Positions 21,121-30,833 of a stretch of DNA of 64,000 bases are shown in pieces. The position numbers were made by a program, and so were the translations under genes. Positions within the stretch are counted from its first letter, which is position 1; each line of letters begins with the position of its first letter. Under the pieces are notes generated by a model that was not told the DNA's origin, did not search any database, and was given only the letters and a program-made list of their open reading frames with translations. The stretch comes from Amphibalanus amphitrite (lineage: Eukaryota > Arthropoda > Thecostraca > Balanomorpha > Balanidae). The stretch lies in assembly GCF_019059575.1 (NCBI RefSeq), contig NW_024881502.1:1876501-1940500 (forward strand). Direction: 5' to 3'.

Positions 21121-21329
21121 GACTGGAGCATGGGCGTAACCACCGCGCTGGAACGCTGGAAATTCCAGCCCATTTTTTGGGATGCTGAAATGCCGCCCCC
21201 GGTAGAGGAAGTCTGCAATTGGGGGGTTTAGGGACTTCAAAACGAAGCAAAAGAAACGGCACTGCTCGGTCCACTACATACGCCTGGCCTCAACGTGCCG
21301 TTCCTCACTAAAATACCTAGGTAACCTCT

Positions 21330-21675
21330 ATACATGCCTCCCCTCCCAGATGCCCTGCCGCCCCTCCGCACCGACTCTCCCTCAACTTCCTCAGAGCTGT
21401 CTATGTGCCGCCCCTCACAGAACCCCACCGCCCTCAATGTGCCGCCCTTCCGTATAATGCTCTATCGCCGTCTGTGCCGCCCTCTCCAGATGACTTGCCG
21501 CCCCTCCCCAGAGTACATCGGCGCTCTCTATGTGCTGCCCTCGCCACAGCTTCCCGCCGCCCTCAATAAGCCGCCCCTCCCCACAATGCTCTATCCAGCA
21601 GTCGGCGTCGCCCTCCCAAGGCACCTTGCCACCGCTACGTGCCGCCCCTGTTTTATGATTCGCCCCTCCCTATAA
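21330..21675. repeat. Irregular GCCGCCCCTCC-rich tandem array
   Basis: Variants of TGCCGCCCCTCC separated by 15-25 bp of A/T-richer sequence repeat about ten times with a loose period near 30-35 bp. It resembles the 36-bp array of the inner hAT in composition but not in period. Confidence 0.5.
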
Positions 21676-21889
21676 CGCTGTATTATTTCACGCATCTATT
21701 ATCCAGGGGCGTAGGCAGGGGGGCCACTGGACCATGCCCACCCCCCCTTTGCGATTGGAGGGCGCCGAAGACGCCCTCCAATCGCGAATATGTTTACAGG
21801 AAAATGCGGTTGGAAGGCGCCCTCCGGCGCCCTCCAACCGCTGTGTAGGGTGTAGCGCTCTTATCGTAATGGTAGTCGCCAATTTAAGC

Positions 21890-23085
21890 CTGTTGACCGC
21901 AGCCGTCCTACCCACTGGCGCCCTCATTCTGATCAGAATACTCCTACCTATTGGCGCCCTCCTATAAATCGGCGCCCTTACCCAAAAGCGCCCTCCTGTA
22001 GGTCGCCGCCCCGCTATCCGTTGGCGCCTTTCGACTGGTCGGCGCCCTCCTACCAACTGCGCCCTCCTGTAGAATTTTGATTGCCGCCGTCCTCCGTTCT
22101 GGCATCCTCTTGTTGATCGCCGCCCTCCTACCCATTGGCGCCCTCCATGGCTCCCTCTTGTTGAATGTTGATCGGAACCCTCCTACCTTTTGGCACTCTC
22201 GTGTTCCCTCCCACCCACTGGCGCCCTTCTGTTGATCGCCGCCATCCTACCCACTGGTACCTTCCTGTTGATCGCAGCCCTACTCATGCAGGCGCCCTCC
22301 TGTTCAATGTCACCCTCTTGGGCAAAGGCGCCCTCCTCACCATTGCCGCCCTCCTTTTGATCGTCAACCTTGCGCCCATCGGCGACTTCCTGTTGATGAT
22401 CGCCTTCCTACCTATTGACGACCTGCTGTTGATTGCATGGTCATTCTGCCTATTGGCGACCTCTTGTTGATTGCCACCTTCCTATCTATTGGCGCCCTCC
22501 TGTTCCTCGCCGCCCTCTTACCTGGTGGCACCCACCTGTTGATTGTCGATCGGGCCCCTCCGTCCTATTGGAGCCCTCCTGTTGATCGCCGCCCTTCTAC
22601 TTATTGGTGAACTCCTGTTAATCGCCGCCCTCCTACCTTTTGGCGTCCTCCTGTTGATCGCCGCCCTTCTACCTATTGGCGACCTTTTGTTGATTGCCAT
22701 CCTCCTACTCATTGGCGCCCTCTTGCTAATCACCGCCCTCCAGATAATTAACATTCTTCTGTTTTTCGGTGCTCCCCCACCTACTGGCGCCTTCCAGGTG
22801 AATGTTGGCCGGGGCCCTCCTTCCTATTGGCACCCTCCTGTTAATTGCCGCCCTTCTACCCATTGGCGCCCTGCTGCTGCTTGCCACTAGCCTACCTATT
22901 GATGCTCTCCTGTCGAATGTCGATCGGGGCTCTCCTATCTTTTGGCGCCCTCCTGTTTTATGCTGATCGGGGGTCCTCCTATTTGGCGCTCTCCTGATGA
23001 TCGCCGCCCTCTCAGCCATTGGCGCCTTCCTGTCGATCGCAGCCCTTCTACTCATTGGCGACCGCTGTTGATCGCTGCCCTTCAT
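21890..23085. repeat. 36-bp minisatellite within hAT copy 2, about 30 units
   Basis: Between 22563 and 22740 five consecutive units keep an exact 36-bp spacing (GGCGYCCTCCTGTTGATC, then GCCGCCCTTCTACCTATT). The flanks are more degenerate. It is about 1.2 kb against about 0.77 kb in copy 1, so the array expanded or contracted after the copies separated. Hydrophobic or Arg-rich repeat translations on the two strands are side effects of the 3n period. Confidence 0.85.
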
Positions 23086-23109
23086 TTATCTACGTTTCCC
23101 AGCGTAGCG

Positions 23110-23345
23110 GCTCTCTTTCACATATATTTGATGCCTTGCCTGTCGAAACTGCCACAAATGAGCGTGCATTCAGCACAATGAATGAAGTAAACCAAAACTC
23201 CACGCTCTATGCATGAAACCCGTCTTGGTCAGATTGATCTTACAATAATGACATTTGGGTACAGGGATCACGATAAAGAAGTCAATGGGCACGGCCGCAA
23301 CAACAAGCGTTTGAAATTTCGGCGATTGAAATTGGATATGTGTTA
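23110..23345 (+). pseudogene. hAT transposase C-terminal remnant, copy 2
   Basis: The read-through LPVETATNERAFSTMNE at about 23130-23188 is the hAT dimerisation motif, as in copy 1. It is followed after damage by a GRNNKRLKFRRL-like ending near 23300. Stops and frameshifts lie between. The two copies retain different parts, which shows that both come from a coding ancestor. Confidence 0.65.
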
Positions 23346-24070
23346 TCTGCTAAACACTGGATGGATCTGTGAGAAGGCTATAGGGGCTGGTCTGAGGCAA
23401 TTTAGGTGAGAAGCCCGAAGAGGCTAACCCGCTGTAATGAGGAGCAGTCCCGTTTCGGTTTATGTTTCTGATGCTTGTTGCTGCGCTGCTGCTTCTTGTT
23501 GTGAGCTTGTATTTACGCATCTCGTGCTCCGGTATCAATCCGATACGGTGATCTGGTGTGGATGCCGCCACCAATTAGCTTTTTCTACACCGTCACCCAT
23601 GGGCGGAGCTTCCTGTACAGTTGGTGTGGCAGTGGCCCCACCAACCTTTATTTTTGCCCCACCAACTTTGCTAAAAGAGTGAGAAGAGCTTTGAACAGAG
23701 AACAAATCAGGTGTGCTTAAAAAGCGGAGAAAGGGTTTCTTTTCGAAAATTTCGCGCGCCTTCGGCGCAGCATTTCAAGAACACTTTGTCAATTGGAACT
23801 CAGTACTTATGCCAATCACTTGCAACCTTTTTGCCACTGTGAGATTAACCCCCTACCTACCAAGTTTTGCAGCACTGCGCGTCGCGGCTTTCCTTACACA
23901 CGCGAAGAAAAACTGGTGGCGTGGTAAAAAAAAACGCCTCCCCTCCCCCTCCTGAGCGATCGTGACGGATTTTTATCTCGTGACCGTATGGCGCCCTCCT
24001 TGGGTGAGGTGGCGCTCTCCTAACCCTTGGCCCCCCTTCGCAATTTTCTAAATACGCCGCTGTCTATTAT

Positions 24071-24416
24071 GTAAGCTTTTAACTAGGATAGCTAACTTCC
24101 TGTGGCTGCCCTAGAATTGTCAGCTGGGTTTGACGCCAACCAGTCAGAACTCAGATCCCATTGCAATTAAACTACCCTGAATGAAGTGAACTATTTAAGA
24201 GTGTACCTATCATTTATCAATCCGGTGCGTAGTAGCAAAGTCAAACTGCTAGCAACGGGCTGACCGCCCATCTTACGCATGCATATCTACCGCATAAAGT
24301 ATCAATATCTCAAACACCAGAGCCGTGGCGGAGTGGCGGGTTATCTACGTCTGCGCCTCATAACGTGTAGTCAGTTGACTGCTGATTATTGCTCTTATTT
24401 CCCAAAGCGAAAGTTC
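24071..24416. other. No recognisable feature
   Basis: 346 bp between the inner hAT and a TTAA MITE. A box-A-like TGGCGGAGTGG near 24328 has no box B within tRNA distance, so I do not call a tRNA. Confidence 0.5.
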
Positions 24417-25480
24417 TTAACCCTTTCCCGTATTGGTGTTTTTATTTCAGCCGCGAACGTGTAGGGGGGGGGGGCCTTGCCGTTTCGCCCCTGATCGAGC
24501 TAGAGCTTCGCGGAAAAAAACGACCGTGTTGCCCGTGACGAGAACAAGCCGATGCTACCAAATTTTAAGGTCTTAGGTCATCGGTAGACCTTGTCACCTT
24601 CCAGGTCAGGTCAATGACCCAAATGTCGGGAAAATCGGGACCTGTTAGAACGTCGTAAAGGGTGGCTGCTATGGAGTTTTCGGGGTACTGATCACGCATA
24701 TCATGTTAGTTATAATCATAGATGATGTCTATCATGCATTTAGGCCAGGTCGGGTCAGGTCAGGTCAGGTCAAACAGTAAGGGTTTTGTCGGGTATTCGT
24801 AGTAGGTGGCAACCGCCTCTGACAGCTTCGTAGCATGTTACGAAGGCACCAAAACTACTAAGAAGTACAGAATTTTGATAGGCCACTTGGCCTTTACGTC
24901 CGTTCCAGTCGAGCTACTTAGTGTGGGTTTTACTGGTCTGTGTAAGGTATCGCGTGTACGAGGTCTGCCCAGTGGGTGTCTAGGTGGGTCTTGAACTGGT
25001 TGAGTGTACTGGCGTCGACAACTTCTGGCGGCAGAACTACTTCGTAAATGTTCAAATGGTTGCTAAATTCGAATTTAGCTCCAAAAACTAACCTAGAAAC
25101 ATGTAAAACTCGAAAAAGTGAACCGATGTCATCAAAGGTCAATGACCTGACCTGATCTTCCGGTGACCTTGACACCCACCCTAATGCATGGGAGCAACAT
25201 CATATCCCATGTTTGAACGCATGAAACCACGGAAAGACTGCAAACGCGCGGCTAATGCGAGCCGACATACGCCGAATCGCAATTCCGGCCAAACATGGTC
25301 TCGAAAAGTAGGTCAAAGGTCATTAGGGTCAGGGTCATGAAATTTTCAGGGCATGTGTAAACTTGATTAACGCGAGGGTACTGAAAGTTTCGTCGTGATC
25401 GGCCGCTTTTTACGCGAGTTATTCGCGAAAAACCGAGGGGTGGTCTGTTCGACCCCCCCCCCCATACGGGCGAGGGTTAA
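24417..25480. mobile_element. TTAA (piggyBac-like) MITE, AGGTCA-rich
   Basis: TTAA at 24417-24420 and 25477-25480 flank an element of 1056 bp (24421-25476). The inverted ends are CCCTTTCCCGTAT and ATACGGGCGAGGG. Near the left end is a G-tract, then the family body motif GAGCTAGAGCTTCGCGGA. The centre has AGGTC pentamers in tandem (24747-24772) and a TTCGCGAAAAACC motif before the right-hand C-tract. No ORF encodes a transposase. Confidence 0.85.
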
Positions 25481-25624
25481 TACACAAACACGACGGCATT
25501 CAAACACTCACCTCTGGCTCCCAAAATATATGTAAGTGCCGCCCTTCCCTTCGCATTTGATGCCGCCCCCAGGGAGTTATTTCCAGCCCATTTTTTAAGG
25601 AGTGATTACGCCCCTGCTTTGGAG

Positions 25625-26349
25625 GGGGCCCTGGATCGTCCCTCCCATTCACGAGATGCTCCGAGGCTCGACCTTGTGTTTCGGTGCGGCCTTTCGCTCG
25701 TCCCACCGGCTACGTCAGGCGTACATAGCGGCACTGGCACAACTTGCCATTGATCCGAGCGTTGTCGCTGGTTCATTCTTGTACCATGTTTATGCGTTGT
25801 GGAATGCCGAATTTGACGCAATTATGCATTGTGCTGGTGGCGTATTTGAAACAGAGCGTGTCCATGCACCTGTCCCTCAGAGCGGACTGGTTGACTGCAT
25901 CAGCTCGATTCTGGCTGTGCCTCCATGTCAGGCCACCAGTGTTAGCCGTCCCTGGGACGGCGCTGTGTTTGTCCGCCACGCTGGTTGACCTTGCCCCTTG
26001 GGACGATCACGTGATGCCCGGGGGCTGGCTGGGCCGTCCGGCCGGGGCGCGGTGCCGGTGCTCAATACACGGCAGTGTGCTGCGAGACTCAGACAAGGGC
26101 GTTTGTGCTGGGATGTTACGGAAGCGCTGATGGGAGACTGTGACAACCAGGCGCCTCATCCGGCTGCTAAGTGCTAACCACTTTGTAAGCCAAGCATGAC
26201 ATCGCGGAACAGATCCACATTCCACAGCCTCCTCCAAGCTCATCGAACCACTGCGCATCTGCATGGCATTTGCTGTGGCCGTAAATTCTTGGGCCAGCAT
26301 CACGAGTTTTTGATACGATGCCACTTTCTCGGTTTTCGTCGCATTTCTA
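25625..26349. other. Unassigned; weak open frames only
   Basis: Overlapping medium ORFs on both strands (for example plus 25602-25988, minus 26007-26501) show no domain I recognise. The minus-strand frame may be the continuation of the pseudogene listed next. Confidence 0.3.
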
Positions 26350-27065
26350 AAAACATTCCACCAAACTGACGATAGCTTCGGTGCGTTTTGTATCATTTTG
26401 TACTTTTTGGTTTTCGAGCACACTTTTTCCAGCACGTATTGTGCGTAGGTCATCCCATCCCGGACTTTTCCTGCTTTTGTGCGTGCGCTTTCTTTTTGCA
26501 TGGTGGCCCCTCTGGTGTCTTATCGGCGCGACTGGGACCTGAAGGGCTCTGTGATGTACGGGTTTCAGTGATAGTGGGCGCACAGTTTTCGTCACCAAAG
26601 TTCGGATCCCTGTTCGTTGTCCTGGGCGTGCCAGCACGTTTCCAGCTGTGCTGATGTCCGAGCTGTCTGCCGGACGTTCTCTGACGACTTCAGGACTATT
26701 TGCTCCACCTCACTCTTTAGAGGCGTGGAGCCGGTTGCCTCATTCGTTGCGAGAACATATGATGGCTCAGTGGAGGGACTATCGCGCAGAATCTCGTCCA
26801 TGATATCAAAGTGTTGCCATGGTTTCACAGCCCCCCGCCCGCTGTTCCGGGGGCCGGCAAGATCCCGTCTACGCCGGTACGTTGTGCACGCACTACGTAC
26901 TCCACTTTTTGCGCACCTCATACCACCGAGACTCGCCTAACCCTAAAGGTTCTGCCATGTTTTCCTCCCAAAAACGACGCTTCAGCTTGTTTGTAGCCAG
27001 ACCAACATACATTTGGTAGTTGGCCTGCATGTGCTGCATGAGCTCACTTTCCAGCTCTGTTGGCC
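26350..27065 (-). pseudogene. Decayed MADF/Myb-like DNA-binding protein (Harbinger-type accessory?)
   Basis: Minus-strand frames read ELESELMQHMQANYQMYVGL, then KLKRRFWEENMAEPLGLG, then SRWYEVRKKWSTY, the spacing of a MADF/Myb-SANT three-helix domain with its tryptophans. Farther on, WQHFDIMDEILRDSPSTEP resembles the linker segment of Myb-like proteins carried by PIF/Harbinger transposons. An in-frame stop and frame changes make it a pseudogene. A Harbinger-type MITE begins only about 60 bp away, which fits but does not prove a link. It could instead be a fragment of a host gene. Confidence 0.35.
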
Positions 27066-27124
27066 TGTGTATTGTGTAATTGCTTTAACCACTTGAATGA
27101 GAAGCACACGCCACACTTAAAGTC

Positions 27125-27679
27125 TAAAGGCCGCCGTCCACTGTGCGGAACGCTTGCGGTCCGTACGGAATTTAACACAGAGCCCTATGGGCGCATCCGG
27201 TTCGTACGGAAATGTGTGCGCTCCGTGCGGACCGCATCCGAATGGCAATCAGCTGTTGATTTTCCGTCAGCTCTCCGCAAGCGTTTCGGAAGCGGTTGCT
27301 ACGGAAACGAAATAACAAAGTCCGACATGTTGAACTTTTCTGCGGAGAACGCAGGTGGAACGGACGCGGACAGGTACAGTCTTCCGTCTTCGAGTTTTCA
27401 ATTGCAAATTTAAGAAATAATTTTAACTCTTTCAAGATGAAGTAAGTAGACATAATTTCCTTGACATGGCAGCACTATGCTATGTCAAGGAAATTATTTT
27501 CTAGTAGTAAATTGCTAGTAAATTGCTATATTTTCTTTTGTAATAACTGATAACTGCTCTTCACAAAGTGTTCGCAAGTGTTCGTCAGCTTTCCGTCTGC
27601 GGTCCGGATGCGGTCAGCGTGCGGCGACATTCCTGACGGACTCCGGACGGAATTCCGTCACAGTGGACGGCGGCCTTAA
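27125..27679. mobile_element. Harbinger-type MITE (549 bp) with TAA duplication
   Basis: The element is 27128-27676, flanked by TAA on both sides. Its ends are AGGCCGCCGTCCACTGTG and the exact inverse CACAGTGGACGGCGGCCT. A 3-bp TWA duplication is typical of PIF/Harbinger. The subterminal arms extend imperfectly (CGGTCCGTACGG against CCGTCTGCGGTCCGG). At the centre lies a perfect 14-bp hairpin, AATTTCCTTGACAT with ATGTCAAGGAAATT (about 27455-27495). Confidence 0.85.
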
Positions 27680-27808
27680 ATATGTTCAACAGTGGTCAGA
27701 TTTTTTTTTATATTATCTCAGCATACCCGACAACCACAGAGTAGTGGTTATTAGGCATGTTGGTTAGTGGTGCAATCTTCAATGATACACATTACACAAT
27801 ACACGTAC

Positions 27809-27966
<158 letters not shown>

Positions 27967-28234
27967 GGTGACACTTATTTTTGAACTTTTGATTTTTCAG
28001 GAGCGAAGGCCTGGATATGGTGTGAAACCATGCGAAAATACCTCCTGTGAATTTTCACATCGATCGAACATATTTAAGAGGTGCCCCAAAGACAATTTCC
28101 AAAAACAAATAGCGCATTTTAATCCAATTTTTGATAAAGTAGGTACACATGCAATTTGGCTTTAAACAAATCGTTGGGGGTGTAAAACGTCGATAAAAAA
28201 ATTCCACCCCTCCAACAACCGATAGCAATTTGTT

Positions 28235-28620
28235 AAAAAGATACACCTGGCACGCGCTGTCATGAAGGCACACCACCCTGACCGGCGTGTATTAGCCTCT
28301 GGCTGGGGGTTTCATGGGAGCCTAAATCCCACTCATTGCTGCTCAGCTAACGTCGAATAGCGCACGTCTGGGAAGCGCCGATGTTCCCCGACAAAAAGTC
28401 AAAAAGACACACTGACACACAAAAAGGCACACCACGCTGACCTGCGTGTATTAGACCGTCGATGGGGGTCTCGACAAAAAGTAAAAAAGGCACACCTGGC
28501 ACACAAAAAAGCACACCATGCTGACCTGCGTACATTCGACCCTCGCTGGGGGGTCTCATAGGAACCAAAATCCCAATCACATGTACTCATCTAGTGTCGA
28601 CTTGCGGACGTCGGGGAAAC
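28235..28620. repeat. Three tandem copies of an 80-90-bp unit
   Basis: Units start at about 28235, 28397 and 28483, each AAAAAGRYACACCTGGCAC-like, then GCACACCA, GCTGACCTGCGT, a Pu-rich CGMTGGGGG and TCTC. The first copy has an extra segment (28319-28390) similar to 28563-28640, which encodes the last residues of the transposase. The repeat therefore captured part of the gene end. Confidence 0.6.
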
Positions 28621-30159
28621 GACGTCGATGTTCCTCGACGACCTGGAGAAGGAAGAGTCTTTGTTCCTCATCCTTCGTGAGGATGGCGCTGTAGCTCTAA
28701 ATCAGAGCCACGCCCCGTTCGGCAAAATCGTTGACAACCTTGAGGGACTCGGCTCGGCGGCGTTCCGGCCACTCGGCCGGGTTCACCTCAAGGAAGTCCG
28801 ACGGGCCAAGGACGTCCACGAGAAACTTGGAGCTTGACGAAGCAAAGTCCGGCAGCGTCTTCCTCGTCAGTACAGTCAGATCAGGCTCCAGTGAAATCCG
28901 CTTGGGCGGATCTTCTGCGCCGTTGCGGCCAAAGGCAGCCACGATCAGCTTCTTTTCCTCCAGCGTGGTCCTCAAGTCGAACAGAGCGAGCGACACCAGC
29001 TTCTCGGAGATGTACCAGAGATGTCGCCCAAATGCCTTCGATGCTTCCCTTGCGATTTCCTCGTCCTCGTAGGATAAGAATGAGCGGTATAGAAAGCTAG
29101 GTCCTGGGCCGGAGCAAGGACTGCCAGCGGGGCTTCGTATGTACCACGCCGGTACATACAGCGTCGCGAAGAAGAGGACGAAGCGGGCCAAGTTCTTCTC
29201 CACCGCCTTGGTGAGCTTGAACTGTCCGCGGAATAAGAAGATCTTCAATGCGTATATCAGTTTGCCCATCCATCCAGCGCGGTGGTAGGCTCCGGGCTTG
29301 GACATCCTGATTCCTCCAGGGGGAACGCCACCTAAGACAACGATCGTCAAGCTGAGGAATTCTCCATAGTCATCCCGAGGCTGCGCACTTTGAAGTTTCT
29401 CCTTGCAGAACATAATGACTTTGTCACTGGTGGACAAGATCGGCTCGATAGGCTCGAACATCGCCTGGTCGATGGATTCCCATTCGGCTTTGAAGCGTTT
29501 AAATAGTTGGATATCCGGCCCAGACGACGGTGCGAGACAGGCGCCGAACGATTTGTTGGCCACGATCTCAAGAATATGGTGCCGGCAGGCCAGGTGGAGG
29601 AGACTCCGCCCGAGTCGCTGTTGGACGTAAGTACCTACAAGCTCCGCCGCGCACGCCGGTGTTGGAAGCGGTAGTGTCGAAAGACATTCCCACAACGCGT
29701 TCGGCGACGCCCCAATCCTCCAGGCAGCTGACAACCGCGGTGGCAACATCGTCACCCTTCCCGCTGGGCAAGCGTGGGACTCCCCTGAGCTTGTTAACGC
29801 CATCCCCAGAAACGAGGATGGGAAGGCGCTCAGATGCCTTTGTGTTGGTGATATCGGCGACAATCTTTCCGTCCCAATAGACGACGAGGGGTACGCCCGG
29901 AGCAAACGTCTTCCGGATCTCCCTCGCCACATCCTCCCTGACGCGCCTCCGGTGTCGTCGGATCGACTCCCGGTTGACTAGTTACTAGGTTCTGGGGGAT
30001 TGGGTTGTACGCCTCAGCAGCAGCGTGGATGATGTGTACAGCACTCCGGTCAGATGTTCTTGTTCGATCGAGCGCAGCTGCAATCTGCGGGGTCACCGCC
30101 GAGGCTCGAGCTATGCGACGTGTGGGGGGGGGGGAGCAGAAGAGGGCATCAGGCGCCAT
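28577..30159 (-). pseudogene. DDE transposase, hAT/MULE-like fold, frameshifted
   Basis: The N-terminal frame (Met at 30159) has ALDRTRTSDRSAVHII. After a frame change, 29930-29620 has VPLVVYWDGK with Asp at 29873, RLPILVSGDGVNKL and VVGMSFDTTASNTG with Asp at 29678. After another change, 29610-28697 has LACRHHILEIV (a C-x2-H motif at 29587), FKRFKAEWESIDQ, GRHLWYISEKLVSLALFD and VVNDFAERGVALI. A TAG at 28699-28697 is followed in frame by ILTKDEEQRLFLLQVVEEHR up to a stop at 28577. The order D, about 64 residues, D-x-x-A-S-N, then C-x2-H mirrors RNase H-fold transposases of the hAT/MULE group. I cannot assign a named superfamily. Two frameshifts plus one stop inactivate it. Confidence 0.75.
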
Positions 30160-30301
30160 AATGGCTTTGGGGCACCTCTTAAATATGCCCGATTGACCTG
30201 AAACTTCACAGGAGGTGTTTTTTCATGGTTTTACACCATGTGCAGGCTTTCGCGCGTTGCAATTTTCATTTTGGGATTTCCCCCTACAAATAAGTGTCAC
30301 C

Positions 30302-30303
<2 letters not shown>

Positions 30304-30396
<93 letters not shown>
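30304..30396. repeat. (TA)n microsatellite, right part
   Basis: About 46 TA dinucleotides separate the DDE transposon from the truncated Penelope sequence that starts at 30397. Confidence 0.9.
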
Positions 30397-30400
<4 letters not shown>

Positions 30401-30596
30401 AAAGGCAGGAAGCAGATTATTTTTATCACAATGCTGGTTAAATGACACCGCAGCTTTGGCACTGATTAGTTTCTTTTCAAGTGACTCGATTGATCTAATA
30501 AGCTTTCTATTAGTTGCCTCGTGTTCGTATAAGATAGTACCCAGGTTCATCGCAAATAGAACAATGTAAAGTTTCCATGACATGACCCTATTTATC

Positions 30597-30643
30597 GACG
30601 CGTTTCGTTTATTCCTTAAACATTTTCAAGAATAAGGTCACAG
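30597..30643 (-). ncRNA. Hammerhead-ribozyme-like core, element A
   Basis: Mirror image of the sequence at 36749-36795; see that entry for the layout and doubts. Confidence 0.3.
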
Positions 30644-30833
30644 AGAAGAAAATTGGCAATCAATACACTGAGAAAGATGTGCTAAATCTCGCGCGTTTAG
30701 CAGTAAACATTTCCTACTTAGCTGTACCAATAAGAGACACATTTAGATGAATAGGGTGTTTCACCTACACTTAAAATGAACAAAAGAACACTATTCACAG
30801 TTCACTTAACAATCGACCACCGTACTGATCTCG

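Larger units (their letters stand above)
21695..24070 (+). mobile_element. hAT-type element, copy 2, with perfect 8-bp target duplication
   Basis: TCTATTAT at 21695-21702 is repeated exactly at 24063-24070. Between them the element (21703-24062, 2360 bp) begins CCAGGGGCGTAGGCAG and ends with the inverted counterpart TACGCCGCTG. An 8-bp duplication plus CAG-type termini are hallmarks of hAT. The content is a 36-bp minisatellite followed by a damaged transposase C-terminus; no full transposase gene is present, so the copy is non-autonomous. The perfect duplication suggests younger age than copy 1, or slow drift at these bases. Confidence 0.9.
21129..25616. mobile_element. Possible outer hAT-like element containing two nested insertions
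   Basis: The left end CATGGGCGTAACCA and the right end TGATTACGCCCCTG are imperfect inverted hAT-like termini. The adjoining octamers GACTGGAG (21121-21128) and CTTTGGAG (25617-25624) agree at only 5 of 8 positions. Both ends are close to TTCCAGCCCATTTTTT and GCCGCCCCC motifs. Inside lie the hAT at 21703-24062 and the TTAA MITE at 24421-25476. A second CGCCCATG lies just outside the left end (21103), so the boundary may be wrong. Confidence 0.35.

Noticed and set aside
24320-24375. tRNA gene suggested by TGGCGGAGTGG
   Set aside because: No box B and no acceptor or T stem within tRNA length.
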